NCBI GenBank assembly: GCA_046331265.1
Contig: JAXLRE010000002.1
Location: 1 to 64,000, forward strand
Source of the DNA: JAGPDB01 sp046331265
GTDB lineage: Bacteria > Actinomycetota > Acidimicrobiia > IMCC26256 > JAGPDB01
Reading direction: 5' to 3'
Length of the DNA: 64,000 bases
Below are positions 26,096 to 34,897 of the stretch, piece after piece; within the stretch, counting starts at the first letter, position 1, and every line of letters begins with the position of its first letter. A program made the translations under genes and the position numbers. A model generated the notes under the pieces. The model worked only from the letters and a program-made list of their open reading frames with translations. It was not told the DNA's origin and made no database searches.

Positions 26096-26743
26096 ATGAA
26101 CTACATCGCGTTTTCTTTTGATGGAACAATAGCTGACACGCGGTTTGCGATATGTGAAGCAATGGAGAGAGCTTGCATACGTCAAGGTGTCACATATATT
26201 GGTGACGAAGAATTTATTGAATGCATCGGAAAAGATTTAGACGAATTAATTTACGATGCAATAGTTGAAGATATCGACGAAGAACTCGCTGCTAAAGTCC
26301 GGCAAAGTTACAAAGAAACTTTTAGACCAAACCTTATAAAAATGTTTAAAGGTATGAGGCGCATTTTAGAACTGTGTCAAGATGCCGGTGATGTTTTAGC
26401 GATCGCTTCATCACGCCATAAAAGCAGTTTGCATTCTTTGATACAACAATTAGAGATGAAAGAATTGTTGACTGTGATTGTTGCAGGTGATCAGGTTCAA
26501 GAACCAAAACCGCATCAAGAAATGCTTTGGGAAGTAGCTAAAGAATTGCAGTGTAATCCTCGTGAGATAATTATGGTGGGCGACACAACTTGGGATATGG
26601 AGATGGCTAAAGATTGTGGTGCTACTGCCGTTGGTGTTACTTGGGGTACACATGATGAAGTCCAACTACGTGGTGCTGGAGCAGATGTTGTTTGTGATTC
26701 GACTTTGGCGCTAGCTAACTATTTTAATTTCGCTGCTGTTTAA
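26096..26743 (+). CDS. HAD-superfamily protein lacking the nucleophile
   Basis: A 215-aa protein with the phosphoglycolate-phosphatase-like HAD fold and a helical cap (about 15-85). Motif II is VLAIASS, motif III the Lys in EPKPH, and motif IV VGDTTWDMEMA. Motif I, however, reads FSFDGT: the first aspartate of DxDGT, which forms the phospho-enzyme, is S7. In the standard HAD mechanism this would abolish phosphatase activity, so a binding role or an altered reaction is likely. The fold assignment is secure, the activity is not. It overlaps the end of the convergent membrane gene by 4 bp. Confidence 0.8.
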   Translation: MNYIAFSFDGTIADTRFAICEAMERACIRQGVTYIGDEEFIECIGKDLDELIYDAIVEDIDEELAAKVRQSYKETFRPNLIKMFKGMRRILELCQDAGDVLAIASSRHKSSLHSLIQQLEMKELLTVIVAGDQVQEPKPHQEMLWEVAKELQCNPREIIMVGDTTWDMEMAKDCGATAVGVTWGTHDEVQLRGAGADVVCDSTLALANYFNFAAV

Positions 26744-27546
26744 GCGCCTTCGACTATATCCATTGTTTCTTCGTTGAAACCTAATTCTTCTTTGGATGGA
26801 AGCGCTGCAAAACCATGATGTTCTTGCCATCGTTGCTTTTTGTTTTTATGTTTATGTAGAGGTCCACGAGAAATACTTTTAGCCTCTGGTTTTACCATCT
26901 TCATTGGAGAACTAACAGGAGCTTTTGGTGCTTGAACTGAAGTTGGTTCAGGCTCTTGTTCTGGTTCAATCTCCATAGCTTCTGCAACAGGCTCGTTTAA
27001 GTCTTCGCTAACTTCTTCAGCTTCTTCAATGTCAACAGTAGGTTTTTCTTTTCTAGAAGCAAAGAAACAAACCAAAATTAAACCTAAACCAAAAACTATA
27101 TCGCCAACTGAAATAGCAATAGATAAAAAGTTGATAGGGATGATATCTGTAAGCCAAGGAAGTAGATCTGTTGATTTCGCACTCTGGTGTTTAATTGTTT
27201 CTTTAACAATATATCCACCAGATTTTGTAACAGGCATTCCTTGATTTAAACCAATAACTATCGCATTAGATAGAACACCAGCCATAACCATCCACATGGC
27301 TTTTTTGTTTAAATTCGCAACACAAAAACCAAATAAGAAAACATATGTTGCTAGAAGAATAACCAAACCTAAAGAATTGTTTAATCTCCTAGGTAAAGGA
27401 TCAGCGATAACAATAATATTTCCGACTAAGACAACAGCTAACGCCCAAACGTGATTGAACTTTGTTGTGAAAAGTTTTTTATAACTTCCACCTGTGATGC
27501 CTACACAAAGTAATGCAATACCTAAAAGTATAAATTCAATCCCCAC
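26740..27546 (-). CDS. DUF5317-like membrane protein
   Basis: A 268-aa protein with about five transmembrane helices in the first 170 residues, then a cytoplasmic acidic linker rich in Glu/Pro and a basic end (RGPLHKHKNKKQRW). The loop NQGMPVTKSGGY matches the N-G-x-MP pattern of DUF5317 proteins. Function unknown. The GTG start at 27546 has TAATAT 6 nt upstream. A copy of the 52-bp repeat lies between this gene and the sortase gene. Confidence 0.6.
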   Translation of the reverse strand: MGIEFILLGIALLCVGITGGSYKKLFTTKFNHVWALAVVLVGNIIVIADPLPRRLNNSLGLVILLATYVFLFGFCVANLNKKAMWMVMAGVLSNAIVIGLNQGMPVTKSGGYIVKETIKHQSAKSTDLLPWLTDIIPINFLSIAISVGDIVFGLGLILVCFFASRKEKPTVDIEEAEEVSEDLNEPVAEAMEIEPEQEPEPTSVQAPKAPVSSPMKMVKPEAKSISRGPLHKHKNKKQRWQEHHGFAALPSKEELGFNEETMDIVEGA

Positions 27547-27552
27547 AGCTAG

Positions 27553-27558
27553 ATATTA
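27553..27558 (-). promoter_or_regulatory. -10 element, DUF5317-like gene (leaderless)
   Basis: TAATAT on the minus strand, 6 nt before the GTG start at 27546. Confidence 0.5.
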
Positions 27559-27572
27559 CATCTAAAGCAGCT

Positions 27573-27624
27573 TGTGTTTGTGGGATTATCCATCGAAAAA
27601 CGATAGTTTTTCGACCCAACACGG
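27573..27624 (-). repeat. 52-bp palindromic repeat, copy A
   Basis: One of three near-identical 52-bp copies (others at 55187-55238 and 56635-56686). In minus orientation it begins CCGTGTTGGG, contains the perfect hairpin TCGAAAAAC-TATC-GTTTTTCGA and ends with CCCACAAACACA. The outer arms GTGTT/AACAC and GGG/CCC also pair. It starts 10 bp after the sortase stop codon, in the direction of that gene. It differs from copy C by one base (G for A, TCGATGG). Confidence 0.85.
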
Positions 27625-27634
27625 GGTTAGAGGG

Positions 27635-28699
27635 TTAGAGGTTGGAGGGGAGCGCTTTTTCTAGATGGAAGAAAAAGAACAACATTGCTACCGCAAATGG
27701 CAAAGCCCCAATAATCCAGACTCTCCAGTTATGGAACTTCTTATAGAAATACCACCAGGTGCACCCAACTGTTACAAAAAGCAGTAACCACCATAACAAC
27801 GGCAAATGGAATGAAGCCAACATCATCGCAACAAGAATATTTGAATGGCCAACTCCATTAGAAGAGTTACCAGTATCGCTGTCGCCCAAGTCAATATTTC
27901 TTGGAACTTTTCCAGACTTATCAAAAAGTTGTGCAGCAACAGAAGGCTTTGGAGAATTACTTTCATCTAATTTTGCTCTAATTACTAAACGTTTAGCCGC
28001 AGAATATTTAGGATGACATGTTGTTAGAGTCAAAGTAGGTAAAAACTTTTGACCGCTTGGGTCACTCGGATCAACTGTTGGTGCAATAACACTTACATCG
28101 CTTGGACTCACAATAATATTTTCTTTGTCAACTATATAAGTGAAAGTTCCTCGGACCGTTTCAAAAACAATTTTGTCACCTATGGTTAGTTCATCAAGTC
28201 GGTTAAAAGGAGCTCCATAAGTTGTTCTATGTCCTGCAATCGCAGAATTACCAAACTGTCCAGGCAAAGGTGTGGCTGGATAGTGTCCTGGTCCTTTGCG
28301 TAAACTTTGCGTATCAGTACCCGAAATAACAACATGGTTTAAACCAATTTTTGGTATTTGAATAATTGCTATTGGTTCTCCACGTTTAACATCTTGTTTA
28401 AGCTGAGCAAGAGTCGCTGCATCTGTTTCAACTGTTGGTACATCACCTGGTTTTGTGGTGCTTGTAGGAACAGTTGTAGTTGTTGAAACGTTGCCTTTTT
28501 TGGTTTTATCTAATTTGGTTTTAAATTGATCTCGAAGTTTATTTTGGCTTCGATTTTCGAAAACATTGGTACCCCAAAGCTGGTAGGCGACAAACAATAG
28601 AAGTACTAAGCCTAATGTGATTAATGCGCGACCAAAAAGCGAGATACTTCCACGAATATCGGGCTTATGTACAACATTTTTAATATCAAATTTTGCCAT
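27635..28699 (-). CDS. Sortase, class E-like
   Basis: A 354-aa membrane transpeptidase that would join sorting-signal proteins to the cell wall. N-terminal helix at about 21-42, disordered Thr/Lys-rich linker (60-100), then the sortase domain (about 110-265). Catalytic His is in AIAGHRTTYGAPF, Cys in LTLTTCHPKYSAAKRL with the Arg eight residues on. Two or three further helices follow at the C-terminus (about 285-350), as in some actinobacterial class E proteins. ATG at 28699 has AAAGGTGAT 7 nt upstream. No obvious substrate with an LPxTG or LAxTG tail is found in the window. Confidence 0.85.
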   Translation of the reverse strand: MAKFDIKNVVHKPDIRGSISLFGRALITLGLVLLLFVAYQLWGTNVFENRSQNKLRDQFKTKLDKTKKGNVSTTTTVPTSTTKPGDVPTVETDAATLAQLKQDVKRGEPIAIIQIPKIGLNHVVISGTDTQSLRKGPGHYPATPLPGQFGNSAIAGHRTTYGAPFNRLDELTIGDKIVFETVRGTFTYIVDKENIIVSPSDVSVIAPTVDPSDPSGQKFLPTLTLTTCHPKYSAAKRLVIRAKLDESNSPKPSVAAQLFDKSGKVPRNIDLGDSDTGNSSNGVGHSNILVAMMLASFHLPLLWWLLLFVTVGCTWWYFYKKFHNWRVWIIGALPFAVAMLFFFFHLEKALPSNL

Positions 28700-28780
28700 T
28701 TACTTATCACCTTTATTATTTACATTAGATACTAGCTGTATCGGCATTACGCCAGGTCGTATATAGCGAAAAACTCCCTT

Positions 28781-28786
28781 TAAAAT
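28781..28786 (+). promoter_or_regulatory. -10 element, ccm operon (leaderless)
   Basis: TAAAAT, 7 nt, then ATG of ccmA at 28794. Probably the only promoter of the eight-gene operon, because all the later genes overlap or nearly touch. Confidence 0.55.
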
Positions 28787-28793
28787 AAGTCTT

Positions 28794-29465
28794 ATGCTTA
28801 ATGTCGGCGTTAAAGATCTTGTTGTGACACATGGTGTCTATCCGGCAGTGGTAAATAGTACTTTTGAACTAGAAGGAAAATACTTTTCATTGCTTACAGG
28901 ATCAAATGGTTCAGGCAAAACTACATTACTTAAAAGTATATGTGGGTTATCCCAAATTCAAAGGGGATCGATTGCTCTAAAAAATGAAGATGTGAATTTA
29001 GCTTCAAATGACTACAGATTATTTCGACAACACTGTGCTTATGTTGGGCATAGCTTAAATTTTATGCGTCACATAAAAGTTTTAGAACACCTTTTACTGT
29101 GCAAAAAATTTGATGCAAAAAACAAAAATCAAAATTACATAATGGATATAGAAACTGCGCTAGAAGCATTTGATCTAAGCAATAAATCGCAAGTTAAAGT
29201 AGAAAATTTAAGTGCAGGCCAGCAGAGACGCCTAGGTTTAGCTTCCGCCTTCGTGCGTAGTTCGCCATTAATTTGTATTGATGAACCGCATTCTTCTTTA
29301 GATAAGCAATCTAAAGATAAATTCGATGACTTGGTTAAAAAACAATTTGATTTAGGACGTAATTTTATTATTGCAACACACGAAAGTGAGCGTTTAAAAG
29401 AAGTTGCTACACACGAAATAGTAATGCTTAACGGTCAAGCCAAAATCAAAGAACAGGTTGGCTGA
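28794..29465 (+). CDS. ccmA: Heme exporter ATPase CcmA
   Basis: ABC ATPase of the CcmABC(D) complex, which releases heme-loaded CcmE during cytochrome c maturation. 223 aa. Walker A GSNGSGKT (36-43), signature LSAGQQRR, Walker B LICIDEPHSSLD and switch His in ATHE are all intact. First gene of the ccm operon, overlapping the next open frame by 8 bp if its TTG start is used. Confidence 0.9.
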   Translation: MLNVGVKDLVVTHGVYPAVVNSTFELEGKYFSLLTGSNGSGKTTLLKSICGLSQIQRGSIALKNEDVNLASNDYRLFRQHCAYVGHSLNFMRHIKVLEHLLLCKKFDAKNKNQNYIMDIETALEAFDLSNKSQVKVENLSAGQQRRLGLASAFVRSSPLICIDEPHSSLDKQSKDKFDDLVKKQFDLGRNFIIATHESERLKEVATHEIVMLNGQAKIKEQVG

Positions 29466-30111
29466 AATGTTCCTAGATCTAGTACGCGCACAACTTAAAG
29501 CTGAAATAAGAGATAAAACTATTCTGGTTCGTTCGTTACCTTTTGTTGGTGTAGTACTTTTACTTTTCGCTTTTGCTTTTGATCCTGATCGCGGAATAAT
29601 GGCTCGAATTTCGCCAGGGCTTTGTTATGTAGTTGTGACGTTTGCTTCTATGTTTATATATGTTCGAGACGCACACAACAAACGCGAACAAAAATTTATT
29701 TCTAGTTTCGCAGTTGAATCATCGGTATTGTTTATATCACGAGTTGCCACAAACTTTGTTCTGACATTAATGATCACTATATTCACCGGAATATTCAGTA
29801 TCTTCTTGTTTTCTCCAGATATGCATAATTTATTACAAGTATTAATTGTTGCAATATTAATTACATTTGCATTATCTATTGTGGGAGCAATATATTCGCC
29901 GCTTGTTTCAAAGCTTCATGATTCAGGCCAATTGCTTAGTCTTGTTGTTATTCCTGTGCTGCTTCCTGCACTTTTATCAGCGATTGAATCGACTAATTCA
30001 GCATTAGGCCAAAATGCAGGTCAAAGTTGGAAATGGCTATCATTGCTAGCAATATTTGATGTGATGTTTATATGTATTGGAGTTTTAGCTTCGGATTCTC
30101 TAGAAGACTAG
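29458..30111 (+). CDS. ccmB: Heme exporter membrane subunit CcmB
   Basis: Integral membrane partner of CcmA, 217 aa with six predicted helices. The family pattern ELRDK near the N-terminus appears here as AEIRDKTILVRSLPF. The open frame begins at TTG 29458, but ATG at 29467 sits better behind the CAGG motif at 29454-29457 and may be the real start. It lies between ccmA and ccmC, as in known operons. Confidence 0.85.
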   Translation: MAEMFLDLVRAQLKAEIRDKTILVRSLPFVGVVLLLFAFAFDPDRGIMARISPGLCYVVVTFASMFIYVRDAHNKREQKFISSFAVESSVLFISRVATNFVLTLMITIFTGIFSIFLFSPDMHNLLQVLIVAILITFALSIVGAIYSPLVSKLHDSGQLLSLVVIPVLLPALLSAIESTNSALGQNAGQSWKWLSLLAIFDVMFICIGVLASDSLED

Positions 30112-30136
30112 ACCCTGTTTTAAAATTAATTCCTAC

Positions 30137-30892
30137 ATGAAACAGCGTTTATTATCAAACAAAATAATTATCCCAATAACTATTATCTCAGTACTTGCAC
30201 TAGGGGTGCATGCATTATTTTCTTTAGTTATTTCGCCTGATGATGCAGCGCAAGGTGACGCAGTTCGACTTTTATATTTACATGTTCCTGCAGCATGGCT
30301 AGCTTATGTCTCATTTTTTGTAACAACACTTTGCTCAATCCTATATTTAATTCCAAAAACTAGAAGTCGTGTCTATGATATTTTGGCTGGTGCATCTGCA
30401 CGTGCAGGAGTTATTTTTTGTGGTCTCACATTATTATTAGGTGCTCTTTGGGGCAAACCAATTTGGGGTGTTTATTGGGCATGGGATGCTCGCGTAACTT
30501 CAACCGCTGTTTTGTTTTTCTTATACATAGGGTATTTAGCGCTTAGAGGTTATGACACGAATGAAAAGTCAGCTAAACGTAATGCGTGGTTCGCATTATT
30601 TGCTTTTATAGATGTGCCAATAGTTCACTTTTCTGTTAACTGGTGGCGAACATTACACCAAGACGCAACAGTATTTAACCCAGAATTAAAAGCTCAAATT
30701 AGTGGTTCAATGGCTGCAAGCCTATGGATTGGCGTTCTAGCTTTTACTTTACTTTTCATTGTTATGGTTGATAGGCAATACCGTAAAGATGTATATCAAC
30801 TTAACAAAAACCAGAATTCTTTAGATGAAGAAGTATCTAAACGTCTGAACGAAAATGCAGAAAAATCTTCAGAAAGTGATTTAGTTAAATGA
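30137..30892 (+). CDS. ccmC: Heme handling protein CcmC
   Basis: Membrane protein that binds heme and hands it to CcmE. 251 aa, six helices. The tryptophan-rich periplasmic motif WGKPIWGVYWAWDARVTS is the family hallmark, and conserved His residues flank it (LHVPAAW, VHFSVNWW). Soluble acidic C-terminal tail. The stop overlaps the ccmD start (ATGA). Confidence 0.93.
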   Translation: MKQRLLSNKIIIPITIISVLALGVHALFSLVISPDDAAQGDAVRLLYLHVPAAWLAYVSFFVTTLCSILYLIPKTRSRVYDILAGASARAGVIFCGLTLLLGALWGKPIWGVYWAWDARVTSTAVLFFLYIGYLALRGYDTNEKSAKRNAWFALFAFIDVPIVHFSVNWWRTLHQDATVFNPELKAQISGSMAASLWIGVLAFTLLFIVMVDRQYRKDVYQLNKNQNSLDEEVSKRLNENAEKSSESDLVK

Positions 30893-30984
30893 GCCAATGG
30901 TTTTATGTTGCAACAGGTTGGATAGCTACTTATGTAGTTATCGGAATTTGGTATTACACGTCGAAAACACCTAGAGAAAATTAA
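30889..30984 (+). CDS. ccmD: Small membrane protein CcmD
   Basis: A 31-aa protein with a single helix (VATGWIATYVVIGIWYY) followed by a charged tail (TSKTPREN). Size, topology and the exact position between ccmC and ccmE identify it as CcmD, which stabilises the CcmABC-CcmE complex. It is too short for many gene finders. It starts by a 4-nt overlap with ccmC and ends 1 nt before ccmE. Confidence 0.8.
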   Translation: MSQWFYVATGWIATYVVIGIWYYTSKTPREN

Positions 30985-30985
30985 A

Positions 30986-31390
30986 ATGCTATCTAAACGA
31001 AACCGTTTTCTAGCAATATCTGCTGTTTTACTTATTTGTATCGTTGCAATTGTATTTATGGCAATACAAGGTAATGTCATTTACTATTACAAAGTCAGTG
31101 AAGCTGTTAAAAAGGCTGAATCACAAGGCACGAAACGTTTTCGTTTGGCAGGAGTAGTCAAAACTGGTTCAATAAAAACTTTTAGTGGACAAACGAAATT
31201 TCAAGTAACAGATGGAGAAAAAACTGTTGACGTAATACACAGAGGCGATCCCCCTGAGTTGTTTAAAGACGGTGCACCTGTCGTAAGTGAAGGCAATTGG
31301 GAGAAAAATAAAGAAGGTAAAGTTTTCGAATCTGATCGAATAATGATTAAGCACGGTAACGAATATAAACCACCAAAAGTAAAACAATAA
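30986..31390 (+). CDS. ccmE: Heme chaperone CcmE
   Basis: Periplasm-facing chaperone that carries heme covalently. 134 aa: short cytoplasmic start, one helix (about 8-28), then an OB-fold domain. The heme-binding His is H123 in KHGNEYKPP with Y127 four residues later, matching the HxxxY type. Coupled to ccmF by a TAATG overlap. Confidence 0.92.
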   Translation: MLSKRNRFLAISAVLLICIVAIVFMAIQGNVIYYYKVSEAVKKAESQGTKRFRLAGVVKTGSIKTFSGQTKFQVTDGEKTVDVIHRGDPPELFKDGAPVVSEGNWEKNKEGKVFESDRIMIKHGNEYKPPKVKQ

Positions 31391-33336
31391 TGGCAGCATC
31401 ACTCGGATCGTTTTTTCTACTAGCAGGATTTCTATGCAGCATTTTTTCTTTTATTACATATGGCTTATCAATAAAGTTAAATTCAAAACTGCTTAACAAA
31501 AACGCAGTTAGATTATGTTTAGGTTCAATATTTTTTGTTGTTAGTGCTTTTGTAAATTTAGAAGTGGCACTTTTCAGACGCGACTATTCATTACGTTACG
31601 TATATGAACACACAGCTAATTCGACAAATAAATTATTTACTTTTACTGCTAGCTGGGCGGGTCTTGAAGGATCACTGCTTTTATGGACTTTAGTGTTGTG
31701 TGGATATACAACATACGTTTTGATTTCATCTAGAAGCAGTAATGAAAAGCAAGTAGATATAACAACATCAATTGCTCATATGGTAATGGTGTTCTTTATT
31801 GGATTCTTCTTAATAATGATCATTGTTTCAGCGTCGCCGTTTGAAACTTTAAGTCAATATGTTTCAAACGGCCTTGGTGCTAATCCGTTATTACAAGAAC
31901 ACTTTGCAATGGCCATACATCCACCATTGTTATACATAGGTTATGTAGGTTTTTGCGTTCCGTTTGCTTATGTAATTGCGTCTTTAATAAGAAAAGATTT
32001 CTCTACCTTATCGACAAGTCGTGTACGCAGATCATCAATGATCGCTTGGACCTTTTTAACGGCAGGAATAATCATTGGTGCATGGTGGAGCTATGAAGTT
32101 TTAGGTTGGGGAGGGTACTGGGCATGGGATCCAGTAGAAAATGCTTCACTTTTGCCATGGTTAACTGCAACAGCATTTTTACATTCAACAATTATTGAAC
32201 ACAAACGAAAAATGTTGCGAGGATGGAACACAACAGTTGTTATTGCAACATGTGCGTTAACGATTTTGGGTACATTTTTAACACGTTCTGGAGTTGTTAA
32301 TTCTGTACATGCCTTTACACAAAGCAATATCGGGGCTTGGCTTTTGTCGTTGTTTGCTTTAGTTGTTTTAGGCGGAGCAGCGTTAATGATATGGCGATAT
32401 GAAGATGTTAGAAGCGAAAGATCAATTAAGGGCGCAAGTAAAAAAGAAGTTATGTTCTTGTTAAACAATATTGTTTTTTGTATTTTTGCTTTAGTTGTTT
32501 TACTTGGGACAACATATCCGTTAATTGCTGATGCAATACGAGGTGAACAACTAAGTGTTGGTACGCCTTATTATGAAAAGTTTGCAATGCCATTTGGATT
32601 TTCCGTTTTGCTTCTTATGGGTATTGCCCCTATGGTTGCTTTTGTAGAAACAAAAATAGCGATAAATGAACGTGTTCGCTTACCAGCTTTGATCGCTGCT
32701 GCATTTCTTATCTTGGGTGTAATTCTGAAGCAGAATTTTGTTATTAGCGCAGCAATTGCAATGACAGTTTTTGTTGTATCTGGATCAATTCTTGTTTTAA
32801 TAAAAACTTATAAGCAATCAGGTAAAAGAATACTTTTAGATCGTCCAAGAAAAATTGGAGCAATGATAGTGCATATGGGGATTGCATTTATTGGACTATC
32901 TATTGTTTTGAGTTCGCATACTTGGTCTAGAGAAGTGAAATTAGATCTTGGTACACCAAAAAATGTTGGTCCTTATGAATTGACATATGTAAAGAGCAAA
33001 ACATCTTCTAATCAAGATTTAGTCGTAACTTCTGCAGAAATAAAAATTATTCGCAAAGGCAATAATCTGGGGGTTTACGCACCAAAAGTTCGAACATATC
33101 CCTCTAGAAATATGAGTGTAGGTACACCAAGTGTCCATACAAGTTTTCTTAGAGACACTTATCTTTCTTTAGTTTCTACCCCAACTAAAAAGAATGTTTC
33201 AATAAAGATTGTTCAGAATCCACTTGTTCTTTATATTTGGTTATCGGGAGCTTTGATTGTGTTTGGCGCAATTATTTCGTTGTTGCCCCAGAAGAGAAAA
33301 GCGGAAAGTGTTAAAGATGAAAAAAACAATATTTAA
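31390..33336 (+). CDS. ccmF: Heme lyase subunit CcmF
   Basis: Large membrane protein that, with CcmH, attaches heme to apocytochrome c. 648 aa, about 15 helices. The WWD motif WGGYWAWDPVENASLLPWL and the His-containing loops (MAIHPPLLYIGY, FLHSTIIEH) are present. Overlaps the downstream thioredoxin-like gene by 20 bp. Confidence 0.94.
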   Translation: MAASLGSFFLLAGFLCSIFSFITYGLSIKLNSKLLNKNAVRLCLGSIFFVVSAFVNLEVALFRRDYSLRYVYEHTANSTNKLFTFTASWAGLEGSLLLWTLVLCGYTTYVLISSRSSNEKQVDITTSIAHMVMVFFIGFFLIMIIVSASPFETLSQYVSNGLGANPLLQEHFAMAIHPPLLYIGYVGFCVPFAYVIASLIRKDFSTLSTSRVRRSSMIAWTFLTAGIIIGAWWSYEVLGWGGYWAWDPVENASLLPWLTATAFLHSTIIEHKRKMLRGWNTTVVIATCALTILGTFLTRSGVVNSVHAFTQSNIGAWLLSLFALVVLGGAALMIWRYEDVRSERSIKGASKKEVMFLLNNIVFCIFALVVLLGTTYPLIADAIRGEQLSVGTPYYEKFAMPFGFSVLLLMGIAPMVAFVETKIAINERVRLPALIAAAFLILGVILKQNFVISAAIAMTVFVVSGSILVLIKTYKQSGKRILLDRPRKIGAMIVHMGIAFIGLSIVLSSHTWSREVKLDLGTPKNVGPYELTYVKSKTSSNQDLVVTSAEIKIIRKGNNLGVYAPKVRTYPSRNMSVGTPSVHTSFLRDTYLSLVSTPTKKNVSIKIVQNPLVLYIWLSGALIVFGAIISLLPQKRKAESVKDEKNNI

Positions 33337-33853
33337 AATTTCAATATTTTCTCTTATTTTAGTTTTGCTTATCGGTACTGTTTTATTTTTGTCTTCTCGT
33401 TTAGAAACAAAACCTACGTATTCAGGCGGCAAGGTTGTAGGAAAATTACTTCCAGATGTAACGCTTGAAGACACTAACGGTCAAAGTGTGGAGCTACGTA
33501 AATTAATAGGCAAAAGAATAGTTATTAACTTTTTTAACTCATGGTGTATTCCATGCCAAGAAGAGCTACCAGCCCTTCAAGAGTTTGCTAGTCAACATAC
33601 AGGCGAAAATGATTTTGTATTTATTGGAATAGTTCGTGACGATTCAAAATCAAACATTAGATCATGGATGAAAAATAACAAGGTGCCATTTGATGTCTTA
33701 TTTGATCCAGATGATAAGGCTTCAATTGCTTTCGGGACGACAGGCCAACCTGAAACATACGCTATAAACCCTGATGGGAGGGTTGTTGGAAGCATATTGT
33801 CGCAGGCCAACCTCACGTCATTAGAAGAACTACTATCAGCCACGAAATCATGA
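33317..33853 (+). CDS. ccmG: Thiol-disulfide oxidoreductase CcmG/DsbE
   Basis: Membrane-anchored thioredoxin-fold protein that keeps apocytochrome cysteines reduced. 178 aa from ATG 33317, which has GGAAAG at suitable spacing and gives a clean signal anchor (about 6-26). The longer open frame upstream lies inside ccmF. Active site WCIPC (C77, C80) and the cis-Pro loop GQPETYAI are present. Overlaps ccmF and the next gene. Confidence 0.9.
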   Translation: MKKTIFKISIFSLILVLLIGTVLFLSSRLETKPTYSGGKVVGKLLPDVTLEDTNGQSVELRKLIGKRIVINFFNSWCIPCQEELPALQEFASQHTGENDFVFIGIVRDDSKSNIRSWMKNNKVPFDVLFDPDDKASIAFGTTGQPETYAINPDGRVVGSILSQANLTSLEELLSATKS

Positions 33854-34812
33854 AACAATTAACAAAAATAAATGCAAAAGTATTTTGGAGTGTAATTGCT
33901 GCAGTTGTAGTCATTGCTGGTTTAATTTCAATTTCAACCTCGAATAAAGAAACTATTTCAAGTAAAGCTAAGGCAATTACGACACAACTTAGATGTTTAG
34001 AATGTGAAGGATTATCTGTTTATGATTCTGACACTAAAACATCTAAGTCGATTTCAAAAGATGTAAAAATTCGTCTCGAACAAGGACAAAGTAAAAACGA
34101 AATTATTAATTACTACGAAAATGTTTACGGTGAATACATAAGACTTGAACCAAAAGGTAAAAGTGGAAACTGGTTAATTTATGTTGTTCCAGTATTTTTA
34201 ATTTTATTTTTAGTGCTCACAATATTTTTATTTGTTAAAAAAAATATTTCAAAAAAAATTCAAATATTTTTCTTCGTTGGTGCTGGCATTATCTTAATTA
34301 TTGGTCTAGGATTATTTTTTGCTGATTCGAAAGAAACAGCAAAAAGCCAAACTAAAGCGTTGAGCGAATCTTCAGAAAAGTTATTACAACAAAGTGTGAA
34401 ACGATCGCCTACAAACGCTAATTATCGCAGCTTGGCTATTGTTCAGTTCGCAAAAGAAAACTATGTCGGAGCGTTACAAAACTTCGACAAAGCTGCTTTG
34501 TTGGATCCAAAAGATGCTGAATCTCGGGGGTATGGAGCCTACATTGTCTATTTGTCTGGACAATACGAATTAGCGAAATCGCGCGCTAATCAAGCTGTAC
34601 AAGCCAACCCAACCGACATCACGGCTCTGTTTTTTAGAGGACTTATCTATTTACAGTCGCCGACAAAGGACGCCTCCGAGGAGAAAATTGCTACAGATAC
34701 AGCAAACAAAGATTTTGACCAGGTATTGCAAAACGCGCCAACAAGCGAATTCGCATCTCAAATCAAAGAACTCAGAAGCTCTACAACAACAAGTTCTACC
34801 ACCAACCCATGA
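33850..34812 (+). CDS. ccmH: CcmH with fused CcmI-like TPR domain
   Basis: A 320-aa protein. N-terminal anchor (about 10-30), then a CcmH domain with LRCLEC (C49, C52), the thiol pair that accepts apocytochrome disulfides. After one to two further helices (about 111-155) comes a C-terminal helical domain with tetratricopeptide-like repeats (for example AKENYVGALQNFDKAALLDPKD). This is the arrangement of CcmH joined to CcmI, which recruits the apocytochrome. Last gene of the operon; overlaps ccmG by 4 nt. Confidence 0.88.
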   Translation: MKQLTKINAKVFWSVIAAVVVIAGLISISTSNKETISSKAKAITTQLRCLECEGLSVYDSDTKTSKSISKDVKIRLEQGQSKNEIINYYENVYGEYIRLEPKGKSGNWLIYVVPVFLILFLVLTIFLFVKKNISKKIQIFFFVGAGIILIIGLGLFFADSKETAKSQTKALSESSEKLLQQSVKRSPTNANYRSLAIVQFAKENYVGALQNFDKAALLDPKDAESRGYGAYIVYLSGQYELAKSRANQAVQANPTDITALFFRGLIYLQSPTKDASEEKIATDTANKDFDQVLQNAPTSEFASQIKELRSSTTTSSTTNP

Positions 34813-34885
34813 AAATAATGTGCATTATTTAATCGATAATGCAGACATTGAGAGCGACGCTAACGAAAAAGTTGATGCAGTCAGA

Positions 34886-34891
34886 TAGAAT
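34886..34891 (+). promoter_or_regulatory. -10 element, cyclophilin gene (leaderless)
   Basis: TAGAAT, 6 nt, then ATG at 34898. Confidence 0.55.
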
Positions 34892-34897
34892 GTTTAA

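Noticed and set aside
33257..33316. N-terminal extension of ccmG
   Set aside because: It lies inside ccmF, and ATG 33317 has its own Shine-Dalgarno and a proper signal anchor.
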